The translations under genes were made by a program, and so were the position numbers. Under the pieces are notes generated by a model. The model was not told the DNA's origin and searched no databases. It was given only the letters and a program-made list of their open reading frames with translations. Below, piece after piece: positions 60,478 through 64,000 of a DNA stretch of 64,000 nucleotides. The DNA is from Flavobacterium sp. (GTDB taxonomy: Bacteria; Bacteroidota; Bacteroidia; Flavobacteriales; Flavobacteriaceae), in NCBI RefSeq assembly GCF_004295795.1, contig NZ_SEBR01000018.1:1-64000 (forward strand), read 5' to 3'. How positions within the stretch are numbered: position 1 is the stretch's first letter; every line of letters starts with the position of its first letter.

Positions 60478-62190
60478 TTAGTTATGTCTTGCTCTTTTCT
60501 TTTTGTCAGATTTTGGACCGACTCTTGACATTGCACAACGGAATCCGATGTAATCTGTCGCCATGTCCTGAGGGAAGTATCTTCTTTGAGCAGGATCGAG
60601 CCAGTAAGCGCGGTCTCTCCAAGAACCTCCTTTGTAAACACGAACGTCATCGTTGATCAAAGTAGTTCTTTTGTTTGACTTGTCGTAAGCGCGAACCATG
60701 TTACCCAAACTGTCGGCAGAAACGTTGTGCTCCGGTGAGTCATACATTTGTCCGCTGTTTGCAGGTTTTGCTTTGTCTTTGTCTGCATCTTCCGCTCCGA
60801 TATCGAAATAACGAGTAGACTGCTTGTCTCCATCGCGGTAGTTACGGTTGTCAGACTTGTCGAAGTTCACACGAAGGTAAGTCTCTTTCTCGTCTACAGG
60901 AACTCTTGCGATTTCTCCAGGGAAGTTTCTAGCGATGATCTTTCCGTTAGAAAGCGTGTCGTATTTTACAGTTTCAGATGTTACGATCTCAACTTTTCCG
61001 TCTTCACCGATTTTGTTCTTGGTGTAAACGTTACCACGGTAATAGTTGAAGTCACTTACTTCGTCGTCAACGATTGGACGATAGACGTCGGCAACCCATT
61101 CTGCAACGTTTCCAGCCATGTCGTAAAGACCGAAGTCGTTTGGCGGGTAAGATTTCACAGCGTTGGTGATATCGGCACCGTCATCTGACCAACCAGCGAT
61201 TCCGCCGTAGTCACCTTTTCCTTGCTTGAAGTTAGCCAATTGATCACCACGCACCTGACGCTTGCCAGAACGTGTGTAGCTACCAGACCATGGATATTTC
61301 TTTTGCCCTTTGTAGATGTTGTATTCGCGTTGACCTACATCGGCAGCAGCGGCATATTCCCACTCTGCTTCGGTTGGTAGGCGATACTCAGGAAGGATAA
61401 GTCCTGATGTTCTTTGGGCGTAAACGTTTTTAGGATCTGATGTAGAACCGTCGGCGTTTTTCGTTCCTTGTGGCTTGGAACGTCCGTTTGCTCCTCTTTT
61501 CAGAACAAGATCTTCGTTACCGCCGTATGTTTTTGTTGGAGCTGCCAAATAAGTTTCGGTAGAGAATGAACTCTCTGGAGTCGAAGCCAACTTAGCGTCT
61601 TTTTTCAAATACTTTTGATCTTCAAGTGTCTTTTCGTTGACACGATCCGTTCTCCATTTGCTGAATTCTACAGCCTGGATCCAGTTTACACCAACTACAG
61701 GATAGTTTGCGTAAGCCGGGTGACGAAGATAGTTGTTCGTCATTGTTTCGTTGTATCCGAGACGGTTTCTCCAAACCAAAGTATCGGGACAAGCACCTTC
61801 GTAAATGTGCTGATAATTCTCCTGTTCTGGCGGGAAAACGCGTTTCAACCAGTCAAGATATTCCATGTACATAAGGTTCGTGACCTCGGTTTCGTCCATG
61901 TAGAATGACTGCACGTGCTGCTGATTTGGGGAGTTGTTCCAGTCGTGCATGATGTCGTCCTGAACCTTACCCATGGTAAAAGTTCCGCCTTCAACCATTA
62001 CAAGGCCAGGAGCAGTAGCCTGCTTCTTGAACTTCGAGTTGTACTGAAAGCCGCCTTTTTTGTCGTTGATTTTCCATCCCGTAGCACTAGATGTGTTCTT
62101 AGAGCTGTTGCTCTTGCTACAAGAAGCAAACCCGACCACTATTACCGAAGCCAGTAACAGTCTGATAGCCATAATTTTGTTTACTTTCAT
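60478..62190 (-). CDS. gldJ: Gliding motility lipoprotein GldJ
   Basis: 570 aa. Signal peptide with lipobox FASC (Cys24). The body is a formylglycine-generating-enzyme-like (SUMF1) domain: VMVEGGTFTMG, YRLPTEAEWEYAAA, AGNVAEWVAD and YKGGSWRDRAYW ... GFRCAMSRVG. The basic C terminus is KKKRARHN. GldJ is required for gliding and T9SS function in F. johnsoniae. Neighbours porU and murF match the order I recall for flavobacteria. Confidence 0.95.
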   Translation of the reverse strand: MKVNKIMAIRLLLASVIVVGFASCSKSNSSKNTSSATGWKINDKKGGFQYNSKFKKQATAPGLVMVEGGTFTMGKVQDDIMHDWNNSPNQQHVQSFYMDETEVTNLMYMEYLDWLKRVFPPEQENYQHIYEGACPDTLVWRNRLGYNETMTNNYLRHPAYANYPVVGVNWIQAVEFSKWRTDRVNEKTLEDQKYLKKDAKLASTPESSFSTETYLAAPTKTYGGNEDLVLKRGANGRSKPQGTKNADGSTSDPKNVYAQRTSGLILPEYRLPTEAEWEYAAAADVGQREYNIYKGQKKYPWSGSYTRSGKRQVRGDQLANFKQGKGDYGGIAGWSDDGADITNAVKSYPPNDFGLYDMAGNVAEWVADVYRPIVDDEVSDFNYYRGNVYTKNKIGEDGKVEIVTSETVKYDTLSNGKIIARNFPGEIARVPVDEKETYLRVNFDKSDNRNYRDGDKQSTRYFDIGAEDADKDKAKPANSGQMYDSPEHNVSADSLGNMVRAYDKSNKRTTLINDDVRVYKGGSWRDRAYWLDPAQRRYFPQDMATDYIGFRCAMSRVGPKSDKKKRARHN

Positions 62191-62397
62191 ACTTTAGTAG
62201 GTGTAAATTTCGTGGCGCAATATAATAACAAATCGTTAAACTGCAACACATCGTTGAAAATTAATCGCTTTTCATCGGCTTTTCCTGCCGCATAATCGTT
62301 GAAAACGCATTTTCATTTGAATTATTATATGTTATGTCTTAAATAAATTATTTTTACAAACGGTAATAATTCGCGCCCGTATGCGTTACTACTTCTG
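62191..62397. other. gldJ-porU divergent region
   Basis: About 205 bases with no ORF. Promoters for both genes are expected; only weak boxes are visible. Confidence 0.4.
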
Positions 62398-64000
62398 ATG
62401 AAAAAAGCCGTACTCTTCCTAATATTTTTAACGTCAACCTTTTGCATTGCCCAACAATCCGGAACGGCAACACTGCAATGGAAAAACGTCTCCATTTACC
62501 GCGACGGCGACTTCAAGATCAACATCCCGCAGTTCACTTCGGCCAACATGGTAGTCGATGCCGGCAGCCGCGTATTGCTTTACAAACTTTCGCTTCTGCA
62601 GAACAGTCCGGTCAATCCTTCGTCCTTACAGATAACCAATGCTGTCTACGAGCCGATGGCCGCCAGCGAACTCGGCGACCTCAAAACAGCGAATATTCCC
62701 ACACAGCAAAAATCGGTATTGAAGAGCAAAAGCGCCCGCGACCAATTTTTTGCGATAATTTCCTTGCATCCTATTATTAAGGAGAACGGCGGATACAAGA
62801 AACTAGTATCGTTCAATTACGGTTTTTCCAACGGAAATGCCGCGCGTCCGCAAATCTCGCAATCGGTCAATGCCGTGACGAATTCGGTTTTGGCAACAGG
62901 CGACTGGTATCGTTTTTATGTCGAAAAATCGGGCGTCTACAAAATCTCGAGAAGCTTTTTGAGCAGTTTGGGAATGAGCACGAACGTCGATCCCCGAAAG
63001 ATCAAGATTTACGGAAATGGCGGACAGATGTTGCCGCTTCTCAATTCCGAAACACCATCATATGACCTTGAGGAAAATGCCATCACGGTCGTAGGAGAAA
63101 CCGATGGAAGTTTCGACTCAGGCGACTATATCCTGTTTTACGCCGAAGCTACCGACAACTGGAACGAGGACAGCCAGACGCACATCAACCAATTTTCAGA
63201 TCGCTCCTATTATTATGTGACCGCAAAAGGCGATAACGGCAAACGCATAGGCGCAGCGGCGCAACCTGCTTCCCCGTCGACGAATTTTACCGATTTTGAG
63301 GATTACCAATATCACGAAAAGGATCTCGTAAACATCGTGAGACTGGGACGCCGTTGGTTTGGCGAACAATTCAACATCGAGAACGAACAGGAATTCGAGT
63401 TCAAGTTTCCCGGCGTTGTCGCTTCTTCTCCGGCAACTGTAAACATATTTGCAGCGGCCGCCGCTTACACAGTCACGAATTTCGAAGTGCAGTCGAACGG
63501 GCAATCGATAGGAACACTTCCGCTTAGCCAGATTTTCACCGAAAGCAGCACGCATGCCACGATAGGACAACTTACTGCGTCCACTACGGCTTCCGAAACC
63601 ATCAAGATCAAGCTGAATTACAACAACAACGGCGTTCCGGGTTCTTTGGCTTATTTGGATTTCATCACCGTAAAAGCCAGGCGAACGCTTAAAGGTTACG
63701 GAAAACAATATCGTTTTACGGCAAACAATTCGGCGGCGACCGGAGTTGGACAATACCAATTTTCGGGCGCAAGTGCGATTCCCGAAGTTTGGGACGTGAC
63801 CGATTTGTACAACGCCACGAAAGTAAACAATGCCACAGGAGCGACTTTCTCGTTTACAGCCAGTTTGGGCGACACCCGAAAATACGTCGTTCTGGACAAT
63901 GCCGATTTCTACTCGCCAAAAAAAGAATCGCGGTCGAAAGTGGCCAATCAAGACATAAAAGGCACGATTTTCAAGAATCAGCAAGGACAGTTCGCCGACG
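62398..64000 (+). CDS. porU: T9SS C-terminal signal peptidase PorU, 5' part
   Basis: The first ~534 codons, open to the window edge. Signal peptide (MKKAVLFLIFLTSTFCIAQ). The N-terminal region contains strings such as GDWYRFYVEKSGVYKIS and FDSGDYILFYAEATDNW that match PorU proteins, gingipain-like cysteine proteases that remove the C-terminal sorting signal and attach cargo at the surface. The catalytic domain lies beyond the window. Partial because the sequence ends, not because of a stop. Confidence 0.85.
   Translation, partial: MKKAVLFLIFLTSTFCIAQQSGTATLQWKNVSIYRDGDFKINIPQFTSANMVVDAGSRVLLYKLSLLQNSPVNPSSLQITNAVYEPMAASELGDLKTANIPTQQKSVLKSKSARDQFFAIISLHPIIKENGGYKKLVSFNYGFSNGNAARPQISQSVNAVTNSVLATGDWYRFYVEKSGVYKISRSFLSSLGMSTNVDPRKIKIYGNGGQMLPLLNSETPSYDLEENAITVVGETDGSFDSGDYILFYAEATDNWNEDSQTHINQFSDRSYYYVTAKGDNGKRIGAAAQPASPSTNFTDFEDYQYHEKDLVNIVRLGRRWFGEQFNIENEQEFEFKFPGVVASSPATVNIFAAAAAYTVTNFEVQSNGQSIGTLPLSQIFTESSTHATIGQLTASTTASETIKIKLNYNNNGVPGSLAYLDFITVKARRTLKGYGKQYRFTANNSAATGVGQYQFSGASAIPEVWDVTDLYNATKVNNATGATFSFTASLGDTRKYVVLDNADFYSPKKESRSKVANQDIKGTIFKNQQGQFAD

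Overview
The window is a chromosomal segment of a Flavobacterium-like member of the Bacteroidota (family Flavobacteriaceae). This rests on a gldJ gliding-motility lipoprotein gene next to a 5'-partial porU type IX secretion (T9SS) gene, a SusC/SusD polysaccharide utilisation locus (PUL) with a T9SS-sorted glycoside hydrolase, lipoproteins with Bacteroidota-style lipoboxes, a mixed one-component (triple-Tyr/LuxR) PUL regulator, and repeated promoter -7 boxes of the TAnnTTTG type. No rRNA, phage, transposase or integrase gene was recognised. Function assignments come from reading the translations and motifs; no database search was run.

Layout. 1-447: dispersed repeat and a long imperfect hairpin. 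0.4-9.9 kb: sigma-54 response regulator and a convergent hybrid kinase, a DUF4397 lipoprotein, acyl-CoA dehydrogenase divergent from anmK, an amino-acid (Glu/Leu-type) dehydrogenase and a TonB-like protein. 9.9-13.7 kb: folC, tRNA-Val(TAC), tandem repeats that contain a copy of the tRNA 3' end, and an MscS channel. 13.9-16 kb: small proteins and a stand-alone receiver.

16.0-26.9 kb (minus strand) is the most unusual part: a tightly packed nine-gene operon. In transcription order it encodes a DUF805 membrane protein, a lipoprotein with a vWA-like fold signature, a 3-TM protein, a tubulin/FtsZ-like GTPase, a giant actin/Hsp70-fold ATPase, two membrane-anchored proteins of unknown function, an ExbB/MotA-like channel subunit with a long helical tail and a MotB-like subunit with a peptidoglycan-binding OmpA-type domain. 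Two cytoskeletal NTPase folds, a proton-channel motor pair and an envelope lipoprotein in one transcription unit suggest an envelope-spanning, ion-driven machine. The motor pair recalls Zorya ZorAB, but no ZorC, ZorD or ZorE is visible.

27.3-36.8 kb (plus strand), divergent from that operon, is a run of nine mostly unrecognised genes with repeat architectures (TPR-like, ankyrin, LRR-like, and a 17-residue tandem repeat). It is followed by an orphan LytS-type kinase. 38.3-38.9 kb is packed with tandem and inverted repeats, including a second copy of the element found at the left edge. 38.9-44.7 kb holds scattered housekeeping and hypothetical genes (EEP-family protein, SIMPL protein, a TetR regulator with a likely operator, DUF808, a receiver).

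44.9-59.1 kb is a PUL: regulator (plus) divergent from susC-susD-surface lipoprotein-GH30-GH5-FN3 lipoprotein (minus). The enzyme pair (GH30 with an exo-1,3-beta-glucanase-like GH5) points to beta-1,3/1,6-glucan. 59.1-64.0 kb is murF, gldJ and the divergent, truncated porU, part of the gliding/T9SS core that would export the GH5 enzyme upstream.
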